Below are positions 1 through 7,353 of a DNA stretch of 18,955 nt, piece by piece; the stretch's first letter is position 1, and the number at the start of each line of letters is the position of its first letter. Both the position numbers and the translations under genes were made by a program. The notes below the pieces were generated by a model, which worked only from the letters and a program-made list of their open reading frames with translations, was not told where the DNA came from and did no database searches. This stretch comes from CAYLMG01 sp964464635 (GTDB taxonomy: Bacteria > Planctomycetota > Phycisphaerae > Sedimentisphaerales > Anaerobacaceae): the NCBI GenBank assembly GCA_964464635.1, contig CAYXGT010000058.1, positions 1 to 18,955 on the forward strand, read 5' to 3'.

Positions 1-48
1 TGGACTCCAAGAAAAATTCTAAAAAATACTTGAAATCTAACACAGCCG

Positions 49-116
49 CTCTGTGGTGAAAAGATTTTAGTGCAAATTCGTGTTAATTCGTGGTTAAAAT
101 TCTCTGTGGCGAAAAA
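49..116. repeat. Degenerate short direct repeats
   Basis: CTCTGTGG(T/C)GAAAA occurs at 49-62 and again at 102-115 (53 bp apart). Between them AATTCGTG is repeated at 75-82 and 85-92, about 10 bp apart. The stretch lies directly after the stop of the minus-strand methyltransferase and encodes nothing convincing. Similar CTCTGTGG/TTCGTGG-rich spacers occur between genes in many environmental bacterial genomes, but I cannot assign it to a named family. The repetition is visible; any function is unknown. Confidence 0.5.
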
Positions 117-120
117 CAAA

Positions 121-1110
121 TTAGCGCAGGGCGTAAAGAAGGATTCTGTAGGTCTTGAATTTTTTGAAGTTTTCAGCGTTTCTTTTGCCGCTGAAATACT
201 TGTTCTCAATCTTACTGATTTTCTTTTTGTATTTCCACTTTACAAGTTTGCTGATAATTGGGTGCCTGTTTTCAAGAAGCTGCTCGGTCAGGATTGCAAT
301 GGGACGAACAACATCTTTACATATCTGGTTTTCGATATCTATAGTAGGTGCTGTCTGTTCGGTGATATCCAGATTTGTAATCTCTTCGAGAGGATATTTC
401 GATATGATTTCGTAAAATGTATTGAGGTAGTGTCCGCCCGACTGCAGGCATTCACCGCTGCCGTTAGGGGCAGCCTTGAAGATGTCACTTATCAGGATGA
501 ATCCGCCTTCATTCAAAAGGTTCAGTGTTTTTTCAATTGCTACTTCGGGCCTGATATATTGAAAGCTTTCACTGAACAGAACAAGGTCGTACCGCTTGTT
601 AGTTTCGAGCTGCTCATAGGTGCACTCGAAGATTGTGCTTTGGTTACCGAGCAGGCTGCGGCTTTTTTCGGCGAGAAAACGGCTTGGAGAGACACCGTCA
701 ACTATGTAGCCGGCATCGATGAGCTTCTGTACCGTATAGCCCTGCCCGCAGCCGACGTCGAGGATCGTTCTTACGCCCTGCGGTATCTGCGGTATCTGCG
801 AGAGCAGAAGATTCGTATAATTCTGCTGTGCCTTGCGCAGGTTGGCGATTTCGACCTTGAGGCCTTCCGGCCAGTAGCCGTAATGAAGGTGGTCCAGGTT
901 CAAAAAGTGCTTTCCGCAGATAGCGCCGATTTCAATACCAATTTCACGGGATATTTCTTTTTTACTCTTCACTATATGTGCCTGATTTTTAATAAAGATT
1001 TCATTATTTCCTTTGTCAGCCGGCTCGATGACCTCGTACAACAACTTCCCGCGGCGATTCCGTTGCCCCGTAGTCGATTGGTTACCCTGATAAGTCTTCG
1101 CAGTTATCAT
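121..1110 (-). CDS. Class I SAM-dependent methyltransferase
   Basis: A 329-residue protein predicted to transfer a methyl group from S-adenosylmethionine to an unidentified acceptor. The Rossmann-type SAM site is clear: motif I ILDVGCGQGYT at about residues 116-126, the end of the second strand near YIVDGVSPS (135-143), the RYDLVLFSESF strand (173-183), and the post-core EGGFILISD segment (201-209). Upstream of the core is an HYGYWPEG stretch (76-83), seen in small-molecule methyltransferases. The C-terminus is Lys-rich and has no recognised domain. The start at 1110 is supported by AGGA seven bases upstream on the minus strand. There is no signal peptide, so it is probably cytoplasmic. It is transcribed divergently from the M16 genes and its own downstream neighbour lies outside the window. 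The substrate cannot be told from sequence. Confidence 0.85.
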   Translation of the reverse strand: MITAKTYQGNQSTTGQRNRRGKLLYEVIEPADKGNNEIFIKNQAHIVKSKKEISREIGIEIGAICGKHFLNLDHLHYGYWPEGLKVEIANLRKAQQNYTNLLLSQIPQIPQGVRTILDVGCGQGYTVQKLIDAGYIVDGVSPSRFLAEKSRSLLGNQSTIFECTYEQLETNKRYDLVLFSESFQYIRPEVAIEKTLNLLNEGGFILISDIFKAAPNGSGECLQSGGHYLNTFYEIISKYPLEEITNLDITEQTAPTIDIENQICKDVVRPIAILTEQLLENRHPIISKLVKWKYKKKISKIENKYFSGKRNAENFKKFKTYRILLYALR

Positions 1111-1234
1111 AACAAATCCTTATTAATATTGGTATCGGCAAAACCTCAGCAATAAATTGAGCCGGATTGGCCGCGGCGTGCATAACCGGCTTCGTGAACC
1201 GGCTGTAATATCCAATATGATTACGTAAAATCCT

Positions 1235-1240
1235 TATAAT
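1235..1240 (+). promoter_or_regulatory. Possible -10 box for the M16 operon
   Basis: A perfect TATAAT lies about 97 bases before the chosen start of the first M16 gene. The expected -35 position (about 1212-1217, CCAATA) is a poor match to TTGACA, so this call rests on the -10 alone. Confidence 0.35.
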
Positions 1241-1337
1241 TTTATTGATTTGCCTTTTTTTCTCTGCTATTCTGAAATGCCTGAAATTAGTGGTAAATAA
1301 AAAATTACTTCATAATAATAAATGCAGGAGCGCAATT

Positions 1338-2864
1338 ATGAAGAAAGACACTTACTATTTTCCCGTCTCATTTCGTAAATTAGTACTCGTTTTTTTAATC
1401 CTGGCTTCGATTTCGGTGCCGGCGTTTTGCCAGTATCTGGAGGGCTTCGAGGAGCGTATGACGGAGTTCACACTCAATAACGGGCTGAAGTTTCTTGTGC
1501 TTGAGCGGCATGAGGCGCCTGTAGTTTCCTTTCATACATACGCCAATGTGGGTTCGTCCGACGAGGTCAAGGGCATTACGGGCCTGGCTCACCTGTTCGA
1601 GCATATGGCTTTTAAGGGTACGGAAACCGTCGGCTCTAAAGATTACCACGCAGAGGCGAAGGCCATTGCCGAGGTTGACCGGCTGTTCGAAGAAATCAAG
1701 GCTGAGTATAGAAAAGACGAAGATGGCGACCCAAATCTTCTGCTGGTGCTTGAAAATGAATTTCAACAGGCCCAGCAGGAGGCAGGAGAATTTATTGTTC
1801 ACGACGAGTTCGAGGAAATCCTTACTCGTGAAGGCGCTTCCGGTCTTAATGCCTATACAAGCTGCGATGCGACGCGATACATCTCGAGCTTTCCCTCGAA
1901 CAAGATTGAGCTTTGGATGTCCCTGGAGTCGGACAGGTTCGCCAATCCGGTTCTTCGCGAGTTCTTTAAGGAAAGAGAAGTCGTTATGGAGGAAAGACGC
2001 CTTCGAACCGAAAGTAATCCTCAGGGAAGACTTTTCGAGGAGTTTTTTGCTGCAGCCTTCAAGGCACATCCCTACGGCGAGCCAGTCGTCGGTCATATGA
2101 GTGACATTCAGACTATAACCCGCAGCGAGGCTGAGAATTTTTTCCGGCAATATTATTCGCCTCGTAATCTGACTATTGCCATAGTTGGTGACGTCGAGCC
2201 GGAAAAGGTTAAAAAGTTAGCGAAAAAATATTTCGGTGCTATTGACGGCGGGACGAAACCCGACCCTGTCGAGACGGTCGAGCCGCCACAGCTTGGTGAG
2301 AGGCGGGTTGTTTTGAGCGACGCTGCTCAGCCGATACTGCTGATAGGCTACCATAAGCCCGAATTCGACCATCCTGAAAATGCCGCCTTCGACGTTCTGA
2401 CGGATATCGTTTCCGAAGGCAGAACCGCCAGACTTTACAAGGCCCTGGTGAAAGAGCAAAAAATTGCCGTAGCCGCCGGTGCTTTTGGCGGGCCGGGAAA
2501 TAAATATCCGAACCTGTTCACGTTCTATGCCGTCGCGGCAAAGGGACACAGCAATACCGAATGCGAGCAGGCACTTTACGAGCAAATCGAAAAGCTCAAA
2601 ACCGAGCCTGTAACACAAGAAGAGCTCAAAAAGGCCAAAACGCGCTCGCGTGCCTCTGTTGTCCGCTCGCTTGCTTCAAATTCGGGGCTCGCCGCCCAGC
2701 TTGCGTTTTATCAGGTCGCGACCAGAGACTGGAGAAATCTTTTTATAGAGCTCGAAGCGATAGATAATGTAACCGCCGAGGACATCATGGGAATCGCCAA
2801 TAAATATTTTACCGTCGAGAACAGAACCGTCGGTATGATTGAAACTAAACCTGCTGAAAATTGA
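1338..2864 (+). CDS. Exported M16 family zinc metallopeptidase (catalytic subunit)
   Basis: A 508-residue peptidase of the M16 (pitrilysin/processing-peptidase) family. The inverted zinc motif HxxEH is present as HLFEH at residues 85-89. The third zinc ligand should be a Glu in the EREVVMEE stretch (about 212-219), and the GLNAYTS segment typical of the family is at 169-175. Between these the protein carries an insert of roughly 45 residues, charged and helical-looking (about 108-155). Residues 1-31 look like a signal peptide (Arg/Lys, then a hydrophobic LVLVFLILA core, possible cleavage after AFC), so it should act outside the cytoplasmic membrane. The start at 1338 is preferred over an in-frame upstream ATG at 1245 because AGGAG sits seven bases before it and it begins the signal peptide. 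It is followed after 16 bases by a second M16 protein without the zinc motif, the usual arrangement of two-subunit M16 peptidases. The natural substrate is unknown. Confidence 0.92.
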   Translation: MKKDTYYFPVSFRKLVLVFLILASISVPAFCQYLEGFEERMTEFTLNNGLKFLVLERHEAPVVSFHTYANVGSSDEVKGITGLAHLFEHMAFKGTETVGSKDYHAEAKAIAEVDRLFEEIKAEYRKDEDGDPNLLLVLENEFQQAQQEAGEFIVHDEFEEILTREGASGLNAYTSCDATRYISSFPSNKIELWMSLESDRFANPVLREFFKEREVVMEERRLRTESNPQGRLFEEFFAAAFKAHPYGEPVVGHMSDIQTITRSEAENFFRQYYSPRNLTIAIVGDVEPEKVKKLAKKYFGAIDGGTKPDPVETVEPPQLGERRVVLSDAAQPILLIGYHKPEFDHPENAAFDVLTDIVSEGRTARLYKALVKEQKIAVAAGAFGGPGNKYPNLFTFYAVAAKGHSNTECEQALYEQIEKLKTEPVTQEELKKAKTRSRASVVRSLASNSGLAAQLAFYQVATRDWRNLFIELEAIDNVTAEDIMGIANKYFTVENRTVGMIETKPAEN

Positions 2865-2880
2865 TTTTCAGGAGTAAAAA

Positions 2881-4371
2881 ATGAAAGCTAAAAAATTGTT
2901 TGCAGTAAAGGCGGCTGCCTTGGCGCTGTTTTGTCTGGTTATCGCCGCCGGCTGTTTCGAGAATGTCAAACTCACAAAGGTTAAGCTGCCGAAATTGAAG
3001 GTGTCACAACAGGGGGCGAGCTATAAAAGAATAAAATATCCGAAGCTCGGTGACATTGTCATGCCGGACGTCGGCAAGGTTACTCTCGATAACGGAATCA
3101 AGCTGTTTTTGCTCGAGGACCACGAGCTGCCCATTATTAACGTATCGGTAATGATACGCACGGGCTCGATTTTCGAGCCGGCAGATGAGATTGGCCTGGC
3201 CTCTATCTGCGGGGAGGTAATGAGGACGGGCGGTACCAAAACAAGAACGGGTGACCAGATAGACGAAGAGCTCGAAAGTATTGCAGCCAGGGTCGAGACC
3301 TCTATAGGTGTTGACTCCGGTTCGGCTTCTATGTCCGTATTAAAAGAGGACGTTGATGTCGGCCTGGAGATTCTCGCTGATGTTCTGAGAAATCCTGCAT
3401 TTGCGGAAGATAAAATCGAGCTTGCAAAAATCAAACAGCGCTCATACATTTCGCGGCGAAACGATAATCCCGGCTATATAGCGAGCAGGGAATATTACAA
3501 GCTTATTTACGGTGCTGACAGTGTCTATGCCCGTCATACGGAATACGCGACAATCAATGCTATCAGCCGTGGCGACCTGGTTGAATTTCACAAGAAATTT
3601 TTCTATCCGAACAATATCAGATTAGCCGTCTGGGGCGATTTTGACAGCGAGCAGATAATTAAGAAAATCGAAAAGGCCTTCGCCGGCTGGCAGCAAAAAG
3701 TGATAATTCTTCCGGCCGTCGGTGACTTTAAGTATGAATACAAATCGACGGTAAACCTGATTCGCAAAGACGATATCAATCAATCTAATATTTTTTTGGG
3801 GCATATCGGCGGCCTTAAGAGCGACCGCGATTATTTCGCGCTTGTTTTGATGAATCGAGTTCTCGGCCAGGGTTTTACAAGCAGGCTTTTCAGGAACGTG
3901 CGCTCGCGTATGGGACTTACATATTCGGTTTTTGGTGTTTACTCAGCCGAGTACAACTACCCCGGCGTTTTCTATGTCGGCAGCCAGACAAAATCAGAAT
4001 CGACTGTCAAGGCAATCGAGGCTATGGAGCAGGAGATAAAAAAGATAACCGAAGAGGAAGTTACCGAAGAGGAGCTTGAAATCGCCAGGGAGAGCTTTCT
4101 TAACTCTTTTGTGTTCAATTTTGATACTAAAGGCGAAGTCATAAGACGGCTTTTAGTTTATGACTACTATGACTATCCTGAGGATTTTTTGATGAAGATG
4201 AAGGAAAAGATCGAAGAGGTAACCAGGCAGGATATTTTAAAGGTTGCACAAAAACACCTGAGGCCGGAGGACGTGCAGGTTCTTGTTGTGGGCAGGCCCG
4301 GCGATTTCGATGAGCCGCTGTCGGCATTGGGTACGGTAAATGAAATCGATATAACTATACCAGAGCAGTAA
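2881..4371 (+). CDS. M16 family lipoprotein, probable non-catalytic subunit
   Basis: A 496-residue M16-like protein. The N-terminus has a lipoprotein signal with the Cys of I-A-A-G-C at residue 25, so it is probably lipid-anchored in the envelope. Where active family members have HxxEH, this protein reads SICGEVM, so the zinc site is lost. The C-terminal half keeps the GLTYSVFGVYSAEYN region with the Arg/Tyr features that non-catalytic partners use to bind substrate. The fold-level landmarks (DNGIKLFLLEDHELP, then FHKKFFYPNNIRLAVWGD) are intact, so it is not a decayed gene. CAGGAG lies six bases before the ATG, and the gene starts 16 bases after the catalytic subunit. By family precedent the two probably form a heterodimer; that is inference. 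The alternative is an independent structural protein. Confidence 0.9.
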   Translation: MKAKKLFAVKAAALALFCLVIAAGCFENVKLTKVKLPKLKVSQQGASYKRIKYPKLGDIVMPDVGKVTLDNGIKLFLLEDHELPIINVSVMIRTGSIFEPADEIGLASICGEVMRTGGTKTRTGDQIDEELESIAARVETSIGVDSGSASMSVLKEDVDVGLEILADVLRNPAFAEDKIELAKIKQRSYISRRNDNPGYIASREYYKLIYGADSVYARHTEYATINAISRGDLVEFHKKFFYPNNIRLAVWGDFDSEQIIKKIEKAFAGWQQKVIILPAVGDFKYEYKSTVNLIRKDDINQSNIFLGHIGGLKSDRDYFALVLMNRVLGQGFTSRLFRNVRSRMGLTYSVFGVYSAEYNYPGVFYVGSQTKSESTVKAIEAMEQEIKKITEEEVTEEELEIARESFLNSFVFNFDTKGEVIRRLLVYDYYDYPEDFLMKMKEKIEEVTRQDILKVAQKHLRPEDVQVLVVGRPGDFDEPLSALGTVNEIDITIPEQ

Positions 4372-4395
4372 ATTTAATCTTTTATTACTTTTACA

Positions 4396-4926
4396 ATGAT
4401 ACATAAATGGTTAAAAAGACTTATTTCCGTATTGGAAATCGGGGGAGGTTTTTTAGGACTTATTATTTGTTTGTCGGCGTTGTTCAATCCTTCAGACACT
4501 TTTGCTAATACAGCATTACTGTTGCTGTTTTCCGTTGTGTTCTTCTTTGGAATTATCGCAGGTGTTTGTCTCATTGAGAACAGAAAGTATGGTACGATTT
4601 TGTCTTTGCTGTATCAGGCGATTCAGGTATTTGAGCTGTCGAGCGGGTTGATAACTTACAGTCTTGGTTCGGGCATTGTTTTCAATTTAGTAATTCTAAA
4701 TCGTCAGTTCAGTTTTGAATTTACATTCGGGAGTCACTTTTCGTTATATTTTTTTCAGGCTGATGCACCGTTTGGTCTCGGGATAAACTTAGTCGCCCTA
4801 TTTTTCTTTTTATACCTTCTCGGTGTCTGGATTAACGAAAGCAAGCAAAAAACTGAACAGCAGGGAACTGATGAGCAGCAAGAGGCCGATTTGGCAGAGG
4901 ATGACAAGCAGCCCTTTATTTTTTAA
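4396..4926 (+). CDS. Small integral membrane protein of unknown function
   Basis: A 176-residue protein that I do not recognise. It has hydrophobic segments at about residues 12-30, 38-60, 84-101 (weaker) and 126-146, then a hydrophilic, Glu/Gln/Asp-rich tail (149-176) ending in PFIF. No catalytic motif is visible. It begins 24 bases after the second M16 gene, so co-transcription is likely, but no clear Shine-Dalgarno sequence precedes the ATG. It is followed at 70 bases by the convergent surface-protein gene. A role linked to the M16 pair would be a guess from position only. Confidence 0.7.
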   Translation: MIHKWLKRLISVLEIGGGFLGLIICLSALFNPSDTFANTALLLLFSVVFFFGIIAGVCLIENRKYGTILSLLYQAIQVFELSSGLITYSLGSGIVFNLVILNRQFSFEFTFGSHFSLYFFQADAPFGLGINLVALFFFLYLLGVWINESKQKTEQQGTDEQQEADLAEDDKQPFIF

Positions 4927-4975
4927 GGATTCCGCGAGGGGAGAGAAGCTGCCAAAATCGTTATAAAAATGGTCT

Positions 4976-4997
4976 GCTCGCCGAAGCTTTAGCGGGC
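4976..4997. repeat. Imperfect palindrome between convergent genes
   Basis: GCTCGC (4976-4981) pairs with GCGGGC (4992-4997) with one G-T pair, around an AAGCTT-containing loop. It overlaps the first base of the surface protein's stop codon. Read on the minus strand it is followed some bases later by a short T run, so it may act as a weak terminator. It also resembles short palindromes scattered in many environmental genomes. Neither role is established. Confidence 0.35.
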
Positions 4998-7114
4998 TAA
5001 TCGGACGGACAAGTCCCCCAGATGGGCCGCCAATCAGGATCTGTCCAACTGGTGGCTCCGTCATCGAAATATTCCGGCTCAAAATCAATTAGTTCGACGC
5101 ACCATCCGGACAGGTCCTGGTTGAACAAAGACGCGTCGTAAAACATATACCTCATATCGGTGACATTCGAGGTATCCCAGCAGCTTATATCTTGGTCGAA
5201 AGACGACGCATCGGAGAACATACGGTACATGTCGATGACGCTGGAGGTATCCCAGTCGCCTAAAGGCTGGTTGAACGACGACGCATGGTAGAACAACCCG
5301 TCCATGTAGATGACGTTCGACGTATCCCAGCTATTGATGTCCTGATTAAACGAAGAGGCATTGTTGAACATCTTGCTCATGTCAATGACGCTCGAAGTAT
5401 CCCATCCGCCTATTGGCTGGTTGAACGATGAGGCAAAGTAGAACATCCGGCTCATGTTGGTGACGTTCGAGGTATCCCAGTTACCTATTGGCTGGTTGAA
5501 CGACGAGGCAAAGTAGAACATATAGCTCATGTCGGTGATGTTAGCGGTGTACCAGCCGCTGATTTCCCCGTTGAACGACACCGCAGCATAGAACATACTG
5601 TTCATGCGGGTGACGTTCGAGGTATCCCAGCCGCTGATATCCTGGTTGAATGACGATGCATTGTCGAACATCCCACTCATGTCGTTAACGTTTGAGGTAT
5701 CCCAGCCGCTGATATCCTGGTTGAAATCCGATGCATTTGCGAACATCAAGCCCATGTCGGTGACGCTCGAGGTATCCCAGCCGCCTATAGCACCATTGAA
5801 CGACGACGCATTGCGGAACATATAGCTCATGTTAGTAACGTCCGAGGTATCCCAGCCGCCGTTATACTGATTGAATCTTGACGCACTCCAGAACATCCCG
5901 TGCATGTCGGTGACATTCGAGGTATCCCAGCCGCTGATATCCTGGTTGAATGAATCCGCATGGTAGAACATATAATCCATGTCGGTGACGTTCGAGGTAT
6001 TCCATCCGCCTATCGGCTGGTTGAAGGCTGATGCAGAGGAGAACATCCAACTCATATTGGTGACGCTGGAGGTATTCCAATCGCTGATGTCCTGGTTGAA
6101 AGATGACGCATTGTAGAACATAAAGCTCATATCGATGACGTTCGATGTGTCCCAGCCGCTAATATCCTGGTTGAAATTGGACGTCCTTGAGAACATCCAA
6201 CTCATGAGGGTGACGCTGGAGGTATCCCAGCCGCCAATATCCTGGTTGAAAGACGACGCACCGGAGAACATAAAGCTCATATAGGTAACATTCGAGGTGT
6301 CCCAGCTGCCTATTGGCTGATTGAAATCCGATGCATCACCGAACATCCTCCACATATTGCTTACATTCGATGTATCCCATACGCCTATTGGCTGATTGAA
6401 CGAAGACGTTAGTAAAAACATCTCGCTCATATTTGTAACGTTGGAGGTATCCCAGGCGCTAATATCCTGGTTGAATGAATATGCATTGTAGAACATCCCG
6501 CTCATATCGGTGACGTTTTCAATACCATCTGAGGTGAGTGGTACTGAAACGAGATTCGAGCAATCAAAGAACGCATCGTGCATGTGGGTGAAACCCACTT
6601 GACCCCAGTTATCGACACTTATAAGCTTTTGTCGCTCGGAAGATCCGCCGCCGTTGTTAAGACTATTGTACGCCGTCACACTGCCGGTAACCGAAACAGT
6701 ATAGATTCCATCAATGCCGTAGTCGTGCGTATGAGGCCCCGGAGTGTTTACGTCAGTCATGTTGCTGTCCCCCCAGTCGATAACAGCATTCACATCACCT
6801 GCCAGCGCCAGGGTAACCGTCGTTCCGTCGCCGAGACTCGTGTCCCAGGTCGTTACGAAAGCATAATTTTTCAACCAGTCGGCGGTTAAGATTTCAAGGT
6901 CGTTCGCGTCAACCTTACCTGAAAAGTCAAAATCCGCCCAATCACAAAAATTGTTTAAATAGTTGCAATCTTCCACCCACCATTCAGCGAAAAAAGCGAA
7001 ATCATTAAAATCTACAACACAGTCACCGGTAAAATCTGCCGTTGGACAATCGGCAAAGGATGAGCTGGTAAAACTCAAAGCCATGAACAAGCTCAAAGCT
7101 AATACCATTTTCAT
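4997..7114 (-). CDS. Secreted BspA/DUF285-repeat surface protein with dockerin-like pair
   Basis: A 705-residue exported protein. Residues 1-21 are a signal peptide (cleavage likely after SSSFA). A dockerin-like EF-hand pair follows (about 27-47, DFTGDCVVDFNDF; and 61-81, DFDFSGKVDANDLEIL...DWL). A lead-in with a WGD motif (VIDWGDS, about 111-117) resembles the domain that precedes such repeats in bacterial surface proteins. From residue 204 come eighteen uninterrupted 25-residue units (204-653), each with M-x-x-M-F, S-F-N-Q-(D/P)-I and W-D-T-S-(N/S)-V, a nineteenth partial unit (654-671), and a Cys-containing tail. A degenerate unit lies at 178-203. These are BspA/DUF285-type repeats, which in other bacteria are surface-exposed and often adhesive. 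The start at 7114 is set by a GGGAGG ribosome site six bases upstream. Ligand and anchoring are unknown; no LPXTG, PEP-CTERM or membrane anchor is seen. Confidence 0.93.
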   Translation of the reverse strand: MKMVLALSLFMALSFTSSSFADCPTADFTGDCVVDFNDFAFFAEWWVEDCNYLNNFCDWADFDFSGKVDANDLEILTADWLKNYAFVTTWDTSLGDGTTVTLALAGDVNAVIDWGDSNMTDVNTPGPHTHDYGIDGIYTVSVTGSVTAYNSLNNGGGSSERQKLISVDNWGQVGFTHMHDAFFDCSNLVSVPLTSDGIENVTDMSGMFYNAYSFNQDISAWDTSNVTNMSEMFLLTSSFNQPIGVWDTSNVSNMWRMFGDASDFNQPIGSWDTSNVTYMSFMFSGASSFNQDIGGWDTSSVTLMSWMFSRTSNFNQDISGWDTSNVIDMSFMFYNASSFNQDISDWNTSSVTNMSWMFSSASAFNQPIGGWNTSNVTDMDYMFYHADSFNQDISGWDTSNVTDMHGMFWSASRFNQYNGGWDTSDVTNMSYMFRNASSFNGAIGGWDTSSVTDMGLMFANASDFNQDISGWDTSNVNDMSGMFDNASSFNQDISGWDTSNVTRMNSMFYAAVSFNGEISGWYTANITDMSYMFYFASSFNQPIGNWDTSNVTNMSRMFYFASSFNQPIGGWDTSSVIDMSKMFNNASSFNQDINSWDTSNVIYMDGLFYHASSFNQPLGDWDTSSVIDMYRMFSDASSFDQDISCWDTSNVTDMRYMFYDASLFNQDLSGWCVELIDFEPEYFDDGATSWTDPDWRPIWGTCPSD
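5156..6505 (-). repeat. Eighteen tandem 75-bp coding repeats
   Basis: The DNA encoding residues 204-653 of the surface protein is an 18-copy array of exactly 75-bp units with no indels between copies; a partial nineteenth continues to about 5102. A landmark such as the GAGGTATCCCAG of the plus strand recurs every 75 bases (for example near 5169 and 5244). Copies differ mainly in the variable positions after M-x-x-M-F and in the D/P choice of the N-Q-(D/P)-I segment. Confidence 0.95.
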
Positions 7115-7120
7115 TGTGCG

Positions 7121-7126
7121 CCTCCC
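7121..7126 (-). promoter_or_regulatory. Strong ribosome binding site of the surface protein
   Basis: GGGAGG on the minus strand, six bases before the ATG at 7114. It settles the choice of that ATG over the second ATG two codons later. The ten bases TTGAGGGAGG that contain it recur at 7242-7251. Confidence 0.75.
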
Positions 7127-7160
7127 TCAATAAGTATTTTTTATACTGACGAGAAATAAC

Positions 7161-7189
7161 GGAAGGGGTATTATTGCCTCTCCCCCTCC
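7161..7189 (-). promoter_or_regulatory. Leader stem-loop of the surface-protein mRNA
   Basis: On the minus strand GGAGGGG (7189-7183) can pair with CCCCTTCC (7168-7161), including one G-U pair, around a loop of about 14 bases. It lies between the predicted promoter and the start codon. It has no following T run, so it is not a simple terminator. Function is unknown. Confidence 0.3.
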
Positions 7190-7204
7190 ATTAAAATTGT
7201 TAGA

Positions 7205-7233
7205 ATTATACCATAAAACCTGATTTAATACAA
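7205..7233 (-). promoter_or_regulatory. Sigma-70-like promoter of the surface protein
   Basis: On the minus strand TTGTAT (7233-7228), a 17-base spacer, then TATAAT (7210-7205) with the extended TGG before it. The predicted transcript start near 7198 gives a leader of about 84 bases. The gene-free stretch 7127-7353 holds this promoter and nothing else I can identify. Confidence 0.6.
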
Positions 7234-7353
7234 CCAAAATACCTCCCTCAAATTTTTATAATTCTTTCCTTATAAGATGATTATGGATATTCGGCTGACT
7301 TAAAGGCAGTGGAGTACCGCAAGAAATATTCGAGTTAAAGGTTAATTTGTCAG

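Noticed and set aside
70..1155. A 361-codon open frame on the plus strand opposite the methyltransferase
   Set aside because: The minus-strand frame has a clear SAM-binding motif series and a ribosome site. The plus-strand protein shows no family signature and is a by-product of the codon bias of the real gene.
1245..1337. Longer start (ATG 1245) for the catalytic M16 protein
   Set aside because: It has no ribosome site and would place 31 residues before an ordinary signal peptide that has its own AGGAG.
5604..5825. Repetitive plus-strand open frame inside the surface-protein array
   Set aside because: It is the antisense translation of the 75-bp repeats, kept open only because the period is a multiple of three.
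5102..6505. CRISPR-like array
   Set aside because: The units are head-to-tail 75-bp coding repeats with no spacer structure, and they translate into a coherent 25-residue protein repeat.
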